Below the pieces are notes generated by a model. The model searched no databases. It was given only the letters and a program-made list of their open reading frames with translations, and was not told the origin of the DNA. Made by a program: the position numbers and the translations under genes. From positions 186,001 through 250,000 of the forward strand of contig MCFL01000021.1 of the NCBI GenBank assembly GCA_002102555.1: DNA of 64,000 bases, given 5' to 3'. Each line of letters opens with the position of its first letter. The first letter of the stretch is position 1. Source of the stretch: Catenaria anguillulae PL171 (lineage: Eukaryota > Blastocladiomycota > Blastocladiomycetes > Blastocladiales > Catenariaceae). Shown in pieces: positions 44,117 through 56,052 of the stretch.

Positions 44117-46398
44117 ATGAATTCAACCAATGGCCAGCATGAGACTTCGCAATTACCATCCCAAACATCCAGTGTCGAATTCAATTTGACAAGCACATCG
44201 CTCTCGTCGCCTTCCTCCGACATAGTGGAGCTTGCCACCAATGCCGGAGCACTCTCTGCTCTACCCGTCGAGCTCTTGTACTGCCTGTTGGCAACATCGC
44301 TCACTTCCCCAAGCGACCAAATCGCTCTTGGCCGCTCATGCAAATGGCTGTATCAAGTCATCAAGTCAACCGACGCTTGGCAACTCTTGTCCAGCTCCTC
44401 TTCGCCGCTCTCGGCATTTGCCCGTCCGCTCTTTGGTCACTCTTTGTCCTTACTTGAACCCCTTGCCGACTCGGATGCCGCCAAGTACGCCATCTGCCTC
44501 CCACTCTCACGAACCTCGGGCAAATGGCCATGGGCATACTGTCAGAATGTCGGCGGGTCCATGATCCATGCGCGACCACTTGTCACTCGACCGCTCCTGC
44601 CCACTCTCAACACAACAAGGCAACTCGGCGACGACTTTGACGAGCAAGACGGACCGGTGTTGCCACTCTTCTTGACTCAATCCCACTTTGACTCGGCACT
44701 CCCATTGCTCCAAGCTCAAGCACTCCCGATTCTCATCACTGACTTGATGTCCGGCAAGGGCCCAGGCGAAAGGATACCTTCTATTCCACGAGCCATCATC
44801 ACGTGTTTTTTTCCGCGCATCGTACACAACATGACCACCAAGCTTGCATTGGCCGAATCGAAACCGACCGCCCACGATCTCGAGGCACTTGTGCAGGTGC
44901 ATTTGGTGTGGCGGGCCATGATTCAACGGTATGCACAAGATGCGCATCGGTGGATTGCCACCGAGACTCAGCGCAGGGTCCATGTGTTACAAGGAGGCGG
45001 GATTGCTGCGCGGGAGGAACCCTTGATGGAGCTAGTTGCCCTGCTGCACGTGTGCGGCCAGCAGGAATCCAAGGCGTGGACATGGCCAAAAGTGGCCCAT
45101 CGAGTTGTCGAGGAGAATGCGATTCGCTTGTTTGAATATGCACGCTGCTGCGATGATTGCGAAAGCAGGTTTGAAAAAGAGATGCCAATTGACCAGTTCG
45201 CCACCCAAGTTGGGAACAAGTTGACAAGTCATAGGTTGGATGGGTATGGGTTTGTGCATTGGCCAGTGGTTTTGTTTCACCTCCAATTCATGCGAACGTT
45301 GCGCTCGATTCCCAATCTCAACAATACCGCGACCTATGCTGGGCAATTCGTCGACAATCAGCGCTTGGAACCCGGCCGGCTCGCTCGAGTACTTCAAGCA
45401 AAACTCGAACGTATTCGCCACCAACTGTCGGCCGACTCGTGGTCACATTTGATGCAGCGGCTCGGATCTCTGCCCATGGAACCCGACGCACGAGACAAGT
45501 GGTTGGCGTGGTGCGACAAGCAGGCGCAGGCTCGAGGCAAACCGCGGGAATATCGCACCGGTTTGAGTTGCTATGGCACGGACTGCCCAATATGCGCATT
45601 ACACAACGCGTCGAGCGACGACAACGATGAATCGTCGGCTATGGCGAAGGAATGCGGCATATCGTCGGTCACATTGTCGCGTTACTTGCTCTTCCCGGCG
45701 TCAAGGTTCATTCAGAAATCCACCGACCCGATCCCTGCCCCATCATTTTCATTCATTGCCCTCAACCGACGCGGTGCCTTGCTTGGCGTGTACGCCCAAG
45801 ACCCTTGCTCCAACATGACCAAGTTCAAGTCGTCGCCTCCCAGTGTCTTTCCTACTGCGTCAATCCTTCAATCCATGCCCAGTCCAAGCGGCGGCACCGC
45901 CCAAACTCTTCTCCAACTTGATCGTCTCCCTTCGCAAATCACTTTTGTTGCCGTTATCGTAGTGGATCCTGTCTCAAAGTCTCTGCTTTACGCTACTACG
46001 ACTCCCCCTGCTCGTTCCGTTTTCCAGTACTTGGACGCCCATGATTCAACCAAAGCCAAAGAAACCAAGACGCCTGCCCGCTCTCGGCTCGCGTACATTT
46101 GTTGCCGAAGCATGCAGGACGGTTCCGGCACGTGGCGTTTGGCTCGAGCCAACAGTCTTTGCCGTAAGGAAAAAAAAACTACAGGGGGGAACACGCATGG
46201 GTGATTCTCTCGCCTGCGGGCGAAGTGGCGACTGTGACCCAAAGTGTCGAGATTGCACAGGAGTGGGTGGAGGAGTACGTATTTACGTGTCAAGAGAGAG
46301 GGTTGGATCATTTGGGAATGGATCTTCAGACGGGTGGTTGGTGGGACGAGCATTGGGAAGATGGGATTTCGCGGTTTTTTGGGAATGGACTTGGTTAA
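44117..46398 (+). CDS. F-box-like protein with apparent 3' frameshift
   Basis: The main frame runs from ATG 44117 to a stop at 46202-46204 (695 residues). The N-terminus holds an F-box-like segment, ALPVELLYCLLATSLTSPSD followed by CKWLYQVIKSTDAWQLL, typical of Skp1-binding adaptors of SCF ubiquitin ligases. The rest is an alpha-rich region with a paired-cysteine block (CCDDCES) and later CYGTDCPICALH, similar to fungal F-box proteins of unknown target. Near the end, the frame passes an A9 run (46170-46178) and a G6 run and then stops. Another frame directly after reads AWVILSPAGEVATVTQSVEI and WWDEHWEDGISRFFGNG with its own stop at 46398. This looks like the true C-terminus reached by one missing base or by -1 slippage. 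Target unknown. Confidence 0.7.
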
Positions 46399-46851
46399 CT
46401 CATGTGGTTGGCTTTGCCATTGTAGACTTGAATGTGTTTCCTACATGTGCAATTTCGTCGACTCTCTGGTTTTCCCGGGACTGGTTAACGATAAATGGTT
46501 CTCGCTGCAAAGCCTCGAATTGAAGAAGAGTCGTTGCGACAAGCTGGAGCTATCAAGCAGCCGGCAGGTGAGAACATAACTCAAGTGCATCAAAATAAAA
46601 CCTGTACGCTCATCTACAGAGGGAACAACGTCGAAGCAATGAATAGGGAAACAATGAATAGGGAAACATCCAATCGCAAAACACAATCACAACATCTCAT
46701 CCAATTGGTGTCAGTTCGCCAATTCCTAGCCAAACCCGATGCGCGCCCAGCGGATACACCATGGACCCAAGAGCGATGGAGAATGCACATCCAGGAACAC
46801 TGCAATCCACGAGACCAAGAGAGACTTGACGTGCATCGAACAACAGTCAGG
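46399..46851. other. Convergent 3' flanks of the F-box-like gene and CC2D2A
   Basis: Short frames only. No gene recognised. Confidence 0.55.
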
Positions 46852-49800
46852 TCAGTCACAGGGTGTCCCACAGAAATCAAAGCGAAAACTCGTGGTACCT
46901 AAATGATGCAAAATCGCAATGGCACTGACTCGGCCATGGAACTGCAAAAACCTGTGCACATACACAGTCTGTGAAGGAACGTTTGCTCCAGGATCTAGCA
47001 AGCACTGCCCCTCCTTGACTATTGTTGTTGAACCGCCAAGTTCGCCACCACCAGTTTTGGCTCCACAACCCAGGTGAGCCGACTGGGTTCCGGTTGGGCC
47101 ACGTGTCCGGCTTGCTCGCTGCTGCTCCATGTCCATGGTCTCGAGCTCGGGAATCACTTGTTGTTGCCATTTCGAGAGGCCGCGGTGGAACTGCGTGGTC
47201 ATGAGCAGGTGGTTTTTCCGGTACGACCGGATGAGTTGCATGACTTGGCGGAGCAGGTTCGTGTCATCAGGCGAGAACGTGAGCGTGACATCGTGCAACA
47301 CAGTTGGTGTTGCGTCTAAAAACCAGGGTGAGATGTGAGTCCTCGCGAGCGAAGCGGTCAAAATATGCAACAATTGGCCGTACAAAAGCAGTGCATCACC
47401 TCACGAAACTCTCCATTCCCACCACTCCCGCCTGCAACAAACGGCAACCAAGCCCCTGCCCCGCCGCCCTCCACTTCCCAAGAAAACATCTCGCGCGTCA
47501 AACAATCGCTGGGTTGCACGTTAAACCACACATTTGTGTGATTCACAAGGCACGCCACCCGTTCATATGGAAAGTTGTGCTCGTTCCACGACGTCCAGCT
47601 TTTGCCCTGCATGGGATCCCAATGCTGCACAACCAACTGCGCGTTTGCGCGCTGCACAGCCTCAAGCTTTGACCGTTGCAAAAAGGCATGTGGGTCAAAT
47701 GGTGAAGAGCCGCCCCGGAATGCATTGGAATGGTTGTTGGTCGGCGTGTCCTCCACAATGTCCGCAGAAAAGACTGGGTGCGAATGTTTGCGTCGATCAA
47801 TGGTAATCACCCACACGGTGTGTTTGCCATACGTTGTGCCAATGGCCAGGTATGCGTCGTGGCCGGCGCCGAGAAACAGGCTGCACAGGAGGATCGCGTG
47901 GTCCAAAACACTTCCGAATCCGCGGCTGACCAGTGAACCGGGCGTGGCGACTTGCGTGAATCTGGACTCGGCGCACACGACCGGGTGGAGAAACGAGTCA
48001 GAAAGTGGCTGGGTCGAGTGATGCAGCTTGTTGGCAATGGCCGAGGTGAGCTTGGACAGTTGGCGGTGAGTTGTGTCCGAAAAAGCTGTCCAGGACGAAT
48101 AGAATGGGATGCGCGCAACATAGTTGGCAATGTCGTGACGAGTGTACTTGCCTCCGAGGCGGATCGGGCAGAGGAACGACGACAGAGTGCGGAAGGTGTT
48201 GCATTCGTCGAGGGCGAGAACGGCATAGTTGCGGCGTGGGAATAGGTGGTGGGTCGAGTCAATGACGGACGTGTAATAGTTCCAAAAGTTGGACTGCATG
48301 TCAGTGGGCAGGATCAGTATGGGTAACTACAACGACAATGGCCAGTTGACATGCATACCAAGGTGGCCTGTTGCTCCATGGACTTGAAGTATTCTTGCAT
48401 GCTTGCGTCGTCTTCGTCCTCCTCGTCATCGCCATTGTTCTTTTCGAGAGCATTGAGCGATGGCGGTTTACGATTCTTGGGAACAGGTTTCTGCACACAC
48501 GAATCACAGAGTGAGCGAGAATTTGCAACCCAAAGGACGGAATAAAGAAGGGCAAGTTATACCTCGCCACCGGCCAAATCTCGCTTCATCTTCTCTGGAT
48601 ACTTTCGCCTCCACACATGCTCCGTCTTCATGCACACGTCCAACACTTTCGCAAAAGAGCCTCGCTCCTGCGTCTGATCTGTCGCATGCACATGCAAGGC
48701 AATTCTCTTGACCCCGCGCGACTTCTGTTGCTGCTGCTTCTGCTGTTGATAAGGCGGCGTTTCTCCACCGCCACACTCGCCCACGCACGCTCTGGTCCCG
48801 CTCTCGACACTGCGCATCACGACTGACATTTCAAACGGCTTCTTGACCGTCAGTAGCACACGCATGAGCGGAATGGTGCCCCTGGCCAATACTTCGCCAT
48901 GCGAAAGCGTGCCTGAATTGTGCAGGTCCATGATCTCCAGCACAATCTCGTGGCTCATGACCCAGTGCACCACATCGTGGACTTCGCCGGGCGGAATCGT
49001 GACTGGGAACAAGAGCTCCTGGTCCCACATGGGGCTCGTGGTACTCAACAGCGCTGATGTTTGCTTGGACGTGCCTGCGACCGTCACGCGGACAAACGGA
49101 TCCAAGGTTGCATACTCGATGCCTCGACCAGGACGTAGTTTGGTGCGTGTCAGGCTTGCGAGCCCGCTCGCTTCGACAACGCGCACGGCAATGTACCGCT
49201 GGAGAATTGAGAGGTCGTTGACGAGACCCGTTTCCGACATGGTTTTCACCATGGAATCGGCTGATGTCCAGAGAGACTCTGGGTCGTCGAGATTGAGAAA
49301 CGTGAGAAATTCGAGCTCGGTTGCGGCACGGCGGAGGGCGGCAAGGATGAAGGATTGGTTGGTCGAGTGGTCGACATTAAAGCCAAGCGATTGGATGAGA
49401 TCACGCATTTGACTGGGCTGTGAGGAGACGAGCGCGGTAGTCCCATTGCCGTTGGCAGCTGAGGACGACAGCAGTGATGGTCGCATCGCGTAGAGGCGAC
49501 GAGCAGCGTCACGTTTAACATCCAGAGTGACCTTGTAGTCGGCAAGGAATTCAATAAAATCCTCGAAATCGAGCGAGCCTGTGCACGATGAGTCGTAGCG
49601 TAACATGATGCTGCGTGCAACTTCGTGCGAGAGCGGAGGGCCAAATCGAGGCTGTTCATCGTTGTTGTGTGGAGCAGTGCATGAGCGAAGAATAACTGCG
49701 ATGATTTTCTTTCCGACGACAGGGAAGCATACCATGAGGGCTTGCAGCTCGCGGACAGTCAATCGATACGTCGACTTGACTTGAATTTCGCGTTGTTCCT

Positions 49801-50161
49801 CCTCGCCCTCCCCAGTCTCGCCCTGGTCATGTTCATGTGAAGAATGGCGTCTTGATACGCCACCACCGCCACCCGTGATCTTTCCACGATCTAATGCCTG
49901 ATTGACGCGCGATACCAGCGATAGCGAGGTGGTGCCTGGCAAGAGTTGATGTTGTCCAGATGGAGTGGCCGTGCCGAATGGAGGTGCACCCGGGGTGCTG
50001 CTGGAACTGCCATCCATGGCCAGGGCAGATCGAGCTGGCGTGAGAATTTTCGGTGTCGCATGACTGGACTGAAGCTTTTCGTGCTCAATGAGGGCATCTT
50101 CTGCGTGCTGAGCAAAAATGAAGCGGTAGCGCCGAAGCTGGTATTCGGTGAATGTGGCCAT
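46852..50161 (-). CDS. CC2D2A: CC2D2A-like ciliary transition-zone protein
   Basis: CC2D2A belongs to the MKS module at the base of cilia, where it helps gate protein entry. Exons are 48563-50161, 48359-48490, 47405-48293 and 46852-47315, in phase, giving 1,027 residues; introns are 65-89 nt. An EF-hand-like loop (YDSSCTGSLDFEDF) lies near residue 190. A C2 domain near 310-440 includes LQRYIAVRVVEASGLASL and TSPMWDQELLFPVTIPPGE. The C-terminal inactive transglutaminase-like part matches CC2D2A in order: NYVARIPFYSSWTAFSD, DHAILLCSLFLGAGHDAYLA, ERVACLVNHTNVWFNVQ, RKNHLLMTTQFHRGLSKWQQ, and a final TVYVHRFLQFHGRVSAIAI. CEP76 shares part of this fold and is the main alternative. The N-terminal coiled-coil part of animal CC2D2A is absent or upstream. 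Its presence implies a flagellated stage. Confidence 0.72.
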
Positions 50162-51162
50162 AATTTGGTTACTTTAAGCTTCAGATGACTGCGGGCCGAC
50201 ACAATTGACTGCATCGAGTATTTTTCCAACATTTGGAAGTAACCTCCCTCGCAGAAGAGGCTCTGCCGCGCCGCGTGTGTGTGCCCCCCCCCCCCAGCCG
50301 CCAGCCAGTGGGAACAACGGAAAGCTTGCGCGTGTGGTGTGCATGTGCGTTTGGATCAAACCATCAGCTGGATCGACGGCCTTTCATTCCAGCCCAGGGA
50401 TCGCTGTCGTCCGTCCATGTCCACTCATCTCATATCTGTTGCATTGCTCCTTGTTCATTATTGCAGAAATCTCAATGAAAACAACAATTGAAATGGATCT
50501 GCTCTCAGTGCAAAGTGCTCTGCTGCATCGGGTCGACGAAATTGCATCCCAGCTGGGTTCACCCTGGTCCGCAGCCATTCCAACATGCTGCACAGACAGC
50601 ATTCTTGATCAGTTGTGTCTCACACGCATCTTCGCCACTTTGGTAGGCAGTGGACAATTGAGAAGATGGTTGCCGTGCTATCTCGATACCCACAGGCCAC
50701 ACTATCGGTGTTGCGAGCTGAAGTTGATGTCATGGTACAGAGGAATGCAGCGCCATCACGCTCTTCAACCTCATTTGCTCACAAGTCGTCCATTCTGTAC
50801 CCATTCACAGTGGCATGCATATCTCAATGACAGGTCCAAAGGTACCTACCCATAGGTTCCCTCATGAAACGATCTGGCTGTCTCCCTTTTCGTATGCGCT
50901 GAGACCACGCACTTTCGCACAAACACAGAAACGACGCTTCGGGAAGCTCTCTCGGGCAAATTCAGCGATACCACCGCCATCACATCGGTCCCAATCACCT
51001 CGTGGGACCCAAGGGCAGGCGCGCTGACGCTGCAGTCCGAGCAAGCTTCTGCCTTTTTTTACGTCTTGCCCCACCAGCATCAGTTTGTCTCGACATTTCA
51101 GAAACTGGCATGCTTGTTTCAACACTCACCTCGACTTGGGATTCCATCTCACGAACATTGTC
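50162..51162. other. Region upstream of CC2D2A and of the OB-fold gene, possibly with unplaced exons
   Basis: A plus-strand stretch near 50900-51130 reads like coding sequence (TTLREALSGKFSDTTAITSV, then SEQASAFFYVLPHQHQFVST) and may be a 5' exon of the OB-fold gene. I could not join it in phase. A C11 run lies near 50285-50295. The rest shows nothing recognisable. Confidence 0.35.
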
Positions 51163-52948
51163 ATGCATAAATCGCAGCTCAAGTCCGTCACGCTAATTCC
51201 ATCGCGTCTCGTCTCCCACCCAACCGCCATCCTGTTCCCAACTCACCGGACCCTTTTCCACCTGCTTCACGCACCCATGTTTACTCGGCCCGGATCTCCC
51301 GCGCACTGGCCGCCAGAGACTCGCTGGATCAGCATATCCAAGGTGGAATCCACCGACTCGCGCCGAGCAACCTTGTACGGCAACGAAAAGCACGCGGACG
51401 GGTCCGATCATGCGGCCGTGATCACGCTGAGGGGCGATTTGGTGCCAATGGCCAAATTGTTTGAAGAGGCGCGTTCTCTCTCTCACACTGCTACGGCGGA
51501 ATTCCAGCATAATTCTGACCTACGAGTGGATCTGTGTAGAAACGAACGTATGGATTCATCAACCTGATCAGTGGCGAGTGGGCTGCGTCGAGTTCAGTCG
51601 ACCCATCCCAGTCACAGCAGAACGTGAAGCGTGATGGATTGTACGAGTGCTCGCCCGAGACCATGTACATGTCGCTTCAGGAACAAGAAGTGGATTCTGC
51701 TGTTGCAACGAACCCGAGCATTCCGGTATGTCATCACCCGTCCGGCGAAACTTGGTCACACCTAGCGCTGACATGTCCCAGATGAATCCCTGATGGTAGC
51801 CAACACTCATTCGGTCCGCATCCTTGACCAGTGCTCGCACCCGAACCACCATTGCGGCACTCAAACCGGACCAAAAGAACATCACGCTTCTGGGCCTTGT
51901 CATTGCCATTTCGGACAATGTACGCGTCTGCCACCACGGATGCCTCGTACCAATTTCAGCTAATCAACATTTGTCCCTGCATCCCTGTATGTAGCGCCCG
52001 CTCGACTACGGCACCTCCAAACACGTCCCGCGCGTCGCGCTGCGCATCACGGACGCCTCACTCCCGAAACCCACCGACATCACGTGCTGGGAAGACCTGG
52101 CGCTTGCAGCCCTCGCACTTCGCCCCGGCCAGCTGGTCTTGTTAGAGCGGCTTGCCACGGGGCCTGGGCCGGGCGTACGCATCAGTGCCTCGGTGGCAAA
52201 TGGGACCAGAGTCACGGCCGTGTCCATGTTGCCTGCCGTGTTGCGGAGCAATTGGATGCAGCCGCGGCGGCGTTTGGCGCCGGATGGGGCCGGGGCTGGG
52301 GCCGGCGGCGTGGATCGGGTTGTCGAGGTCGGTAGGACGCAGGGACCCGTTAGTGTGATGCGCGTCACGGTGGTTGGTGTTGCCGTAGGTGGCGACAAGC
52401 CGCTCGTGATTTGCCGTACGTGATACTTTCGCCATGCCAGGCATACATGTGTGCTCAATGGCGTTCCTTGTACTGTGTGTAGACCGACAATGCAACCACC
52501 CGCTCATCCGGCAAGTTGATGCCAACGGCGCACCGGACTGGTGCTGCAAGCAATGCAACCAGCGGCTGTCTGCAAGTGACCTGCGGTCATTTGCCGTGCC
52601 ACAGTACCAGGTGGTGTGGGAGGTGAGGGACGCTGGCGGTCAGACATTGACGTGTGCGGCACTGGATTCCGCAACGGCGGTGCGTTGTTCCTTGCCTTGT
52701 TGAACGTTGCCCGTACATTGTGTTTCTAAACACCTTTTGCGTGTGTGTGTCAGGACATGGTGGGCTTGGCTGCGACCGACATGTACCGGCAATCGGCTGC
52801 ATCACAAATGGAAAGACTGCATCAAGTCGTCGGTCGGGTATTTGCCGTGTTGATTGCACCAGTGCTGGGCCGGGTTGTGGATCCGCAGGCACCGCAATGG
52901 CGCATTGATATGGTTGCACTCGAGAGCGATGTGCAGGGTGTAGTGTGA
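51163..52948 (+). CDS. OB-fold single-strand DNA-binding protein, RPA1/MEIOB-like
   Basis: RPA1-type proteins coat single-stranded DNA in replication, repair and recombination; MEIOB is a meiotic paralogue. The firm exons are 51540-51725, 51800-51919, 51995-52415, 52483-52679 and 52754-52948, which join in phase. The first ends the initial OB fold with GLYECSPETMYMSL, like the KNDYEM strand of RPA. The second OB fold is ITLLGLVIAISDNRPLDYG and HVPRVALRITDASLPKPTDI with TCWEDLALAALALRPGQLVL. The third contains the zinc site CHRQCNHP ... WCCKQCNQRL and DLRSFAVPQYQVVWEVRDAG, as in DNA-binding domain C. The 5' end is unsure: I use ATG 51163 with a donor near 51440. Sequence is more divergent than expected for the essential RPA1, so a meiosis- or repair-specific paralogue is the better guess. 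Confidence 0.55.
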
Positions 52949-53154
52949 CACGAAGTGCAGGTGTGTATATGTTGTCGTGGAGAACAGTCAACGTGTGGGC
53001 AATCAACAATAGGATTGTGCAAGAAGAAGAAAGCCGTGCCGCTCGGGAAGTTAGCAACAGTCGGCCCAATGTGAATAAACAAGGCAAATGTACAAGCGTC
53101 AGTCCGGACATTCCGACTGAAATCGGCCAGCGATGATCGAGAAGATCAAGGGCC

Positions 53155-54239
53155 TTAGAGGATCTTGCGCAGCAAGATGGCGATAATCACAAACAAGACG
53201 GCAACAATCATCACATCGAGCTTTGCTTGCGATTGTTCGTGCGCGTGTGCTTGGCTTGCCGCCGTTGTCGGTGCCGCCGATCCTGGAGGCCGAGCGGATG
53301 GTGCAGGTGACGAAGATGGTGGTTGATGGGAAGATGAGGGGCTCGGTATCCGATTGGGTGGCGCCGAGCCAGGCGCTTCAATGGCGGCCCGAGCCGACGG
53401 TGGACGGTTCTCGGCATCTCTATCTTCAGCCTCGGACGCACTTGTCCCACTCTCACCATCTCTAACATCGCCCAACCCAGAATCCGCCTCGCCTGCCCGC
53501 GGCTGCACCTGCTGCTTTTCGCGATCCCGCTCATACACAAACTCCAACCCTGGCTCGCCCTTGTCCTTGTCACTCAACGGCCGCAGCTCGCCGCACACGG
53601 GCAAAATGGCCTCATTTGCCTGCCCGCACTCTGAGCACGTCCAAGTGTGGCTTACCTTTGCGAGATTGCGGCGCTCGTCGTCGGTCCATCGGACGCTGCC
53701 AATGGCGCCTTCGGACTCGAAGGCCATGAACGAGGCGATTCCCAGAAGCATCGTGCGCAACCCCCCTGAGAACAATACAAACGAACGAGAATGACTGTTC
53801 AGTTTTGGATGAATGAGCACGTCGCAGAAAATAAGAAAAAAGAGGGACACGGACAGGATGGGTTCCAGGTCTCTTCGTGGAATGAGGAGATAGACAGGCA
53901 GATTTTGGTTTTGGTTTCGAAGCGGCCGTTCGGCTAGGGACGAATTGTCCGTCAGAAAATGAGGCGTATAGCTTGAACGGAGAGAAGAAGGATGCGAACC
54001 GTGAGGAAGTATATCTCAGGAGGCTTGAATGGGTACTGAGGCGGAAGCACAAGCCGGCCATGATACACGCCCGCTTCGTACGGTGTGCCCGAAGGTCCAC
54101 GGATGGTGAAATGGAGTTGGAAGATGTCGTCTTCAAAGGGAATGGTGATGGCGTAGCGATCCGACGAGTCGGCCTCGAGTTCCTGAATCTCTTTAAGGAC
54201 GCGGCGGATGTTGGGTGTCTTTGCGGTTGGGGCAGTCAT
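53155..54239 (-). CDS. UBC6: Tail-anchored E2 ubiquitin-conjugating enzyme UBC6 (UBE2J type)
   Basis: This ER-membrane E2 passes ubiquitin to ERAD ligases such as Doa10. Exons 54000-54239, 53855-53933 and 53155-53765 give 309 residues; introns are 66 and 89 nt. The UBC fold shows RRVLKEIQELEADSSDRYAI, HFTIRGPSGTPYEAGVYHGR and PPQYPFKPPEIYFLTPNGRF, then the catalytic cysteine in TKTKICLSISSFHEETWNPS near residue 92. The sequence WGLRTMLLGIASFMAFESEG and AIGSVRWTDDERRNLAK is diagnostic of the UBC6/UBE2J branch. A linker with CSECGQANEAILPVC follows, then a disordered Pro/Ser-rich region. The single C-terminal membrane anchor is LDVMIVAVLFVIIAILLRKI. As in the family, the HPN motif of common E2s is replaced. 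Confidence 0.94.
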
Positions 54240-54723
54240 GGCAATGAGTGTGGGTGGGTCAGGAGGTGGTTGAGGTTGCGCGAAGCGATGGCGCGGGGCG
54301 GTCCGAGACTGGAGTGTCGATGGCTGAGAAAGGTGGGGATAATGGAGAAGAAAGAGGGAAGGGGAATTTCGGAGAGTGATGGGGAGATACAGCATCACTT
54401 TTGAGGGTGTATCCATTTGGTAATGATTGCTCTATGTATTGAGGGGGATGCGGTTGGACCCATGCTGATCTTTTTTTGTCACGAGGCTCTCGATCTACCT
54501 ATGCTGGCTGCAGACACGTGGTGACGGTGACGTGTCTGGCTCTGCCACGTCAACTTGACTGGCTTCCCTATGTGGATTCATTTGAACCATGTGAGAGAGC
54601 GCAACTTGCGGATTGCGATGAGGACAGAAGATGGGTAGAATAGTCAAGTGGAAATGCTCCAATGAGCCTGAACCATCATGCCAGGGGTGATATACTCTGG
54701 TACTTGTCCACGAATCCATCTCC
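54240..54723. other. Gap between UBC6 start and ALG5 stop
   Basis: Upstream region of UBC6. No gene recognised. Confidence 0.55.
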
Positions 54724-56052
54724 TTACACTTTCCATCCGCCAACTGCATACATCACCCGGACCCAAACCAAATCCACCAACATTCGCACCGCATCCCTCA
54801 CCAGACTCATCTTGCTTCCCTCGACCTCATGCCACGTCACCATCACCTCCCTGACCTCGATCCCGCTCCACACCGCCCTGAGCAGCAACTCAATGTCAAA
54901 TATCCATCCCGTGACGTGCAATCCAGGCACCACCTTGAGCGCCGCCTTGCGCGTCAACAACTTGAACCCGCACTGTGTATCACCAATCCCACGCAACGGG
55001 CCCGCGAGCACGTGCAGGATCCAGTGAAAGGCATACATGAGAGCGTTGCGAATAAGGCTGCGTTTGACCACGGCATCGGATGTGACCAAGTGCGCGCGCG
55101 ATCCAATGATGATGGCTGCGTCGAGCGATGAAGACGCATCGGGGGAACCCGTGCGTGCAGGAGCCAGTGACGACCAGCATGAGCCGTTGGGGCGGCCGCT
55201 GCCAGCATCGCCTTCATGGTCGTCGTCCGTATCGTCGGCCTCCTTGTCGCCAACGGCAATGAGCACTTTGACGAGTTTTTCCACATCTGCAAACCTTGTT
55301 GCACCATCTGCATCGGCAAACAAGACAACTTCACCACGGGCGTGCAAGATGCCCAATTTCACGGCCGCGCCCTTGCCACGGTTGCGCGGCAGCTGCAGCA
55401 GCGTAAACTTGTCGTTAACCTTGTTGCTGGCGGCCCATGCCAGGGCACACGTGAGCGTGTCATCCGAGGACCCGTCGTCCACAACCATGAGCTCGTATGC
55501 GAGTGGGGCCGAGGGAATGGACGTGAGGTAGGCCAGGGTTTCGTCGAGCATGGCGGGCAGGCGGGAGGATTCATTGAAAGCCGGGATGATGATGGATAAC
55601 GTGAGCGAGCTGCGGGCAGAGAGTGTAGGCGGGGAGTGCCAGTGATAGACCTTATGGGCGAGGTTTGGAAAGGTGAGCACCGTGTGGTGTGACGAAGAAG
55701 TGGATGGCGGGCTGAGTGAGAGGTAAAGTGGTGGTCGGTCCACGAGCAGCTCATCGTCCTCGTCATGGTCAACGGATCGCGTGGCTGAGGTTGTCGGTGT
55801 GGCTCCTCCTTGCTTCCTGCGCTGTTTGCGGTTGAGCCTAGGCTCACTGGCGGATCGTTCGGCAGCCTTTGCCTTTTTGGCGGCGGCCACGGCCGGATCG
55901 TCGGGCCGGAATGGCACCAGGGCTTTCGGGATCCACGTGCGCGCGGTGCGGCGGCCGTGCGGTGACGACACGAGCCAGTACCCGAGAAAGAGAGCGAGGC
56001 CAAGGGCGCCGGCGGACGACAAGGCCAGCAGGTAGGCGGACGCGGATGACAT
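54724..56052 (-). CDS. ALG5: Dolichyl-phosphate beta-glucosyltransferase ALG5
   Basis: ALG5 makes dolichyl-phosphate-glucose from UDP-glucose on the ER membrane, the donor for the last glucosylations of the N-glycan precursor. The single exon encodes 442 residues. A membrane segment is near residues 5-28 (AYLLALSSAGALGLALFLGY). The GT2 fold starts LTLSIIIPAFNESSRLPAML, continues YELMVVDDGSSDDTLTCALA, GKGAAVKLGILHARGEVVLF and the metal-binding ADADGATRFADVEKL, and ends with RNALMYAFHWILHVLAGPLR, IGDTQCGFKLLTRKAAL and GWIFDIELLLRA. Compared with yeast ALG5 (334 residues), the extra length is a basic, disordered N-terminal linker and an acidic insertion (DDTDDDHEGD). Only about 250 bp separates it from the divergent pseudouridine-synthase gene. 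Confidence 0.95.
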   Translation of the reverse strand: MSSASAYLLALSSAGALGLALFLGYWLVSSPHGRRTARTWIPKALVPFRPDDPAVAAAKKAKAAERSASEPRLNRKQRRKQGGATPTTSATRSVDHDEDDELLVDRPPLYLSLSPPSTSSSHHTVLTFPNLAHKVYHWHSPPTLSARSSLTLSIIIPAFNESSRLPAMLDETLAYLTSIPSAPLAYELMVVDDGSSDDTLTCALAWAASNKVNDKFTLLQLPRNRGKGAAVKLGILHARGEVVLFADADGATRFADVEKLVKVLIAVGDKEADDTDDDHEGDAGSGRPNGSCWSSLAPARTGSPDASSSLDAAIIIGSRAHLVTSDAVVKRSLIRNALMYAFHWILHVLAGPLRGIGDTQCGFKLLTRKAALKVVPGLHVTGWIFDIELLLRAVWSGIEVREVMVTWHEVEGSKMSLVRDAVRMLVDLVWVRVMYAVGGWKV

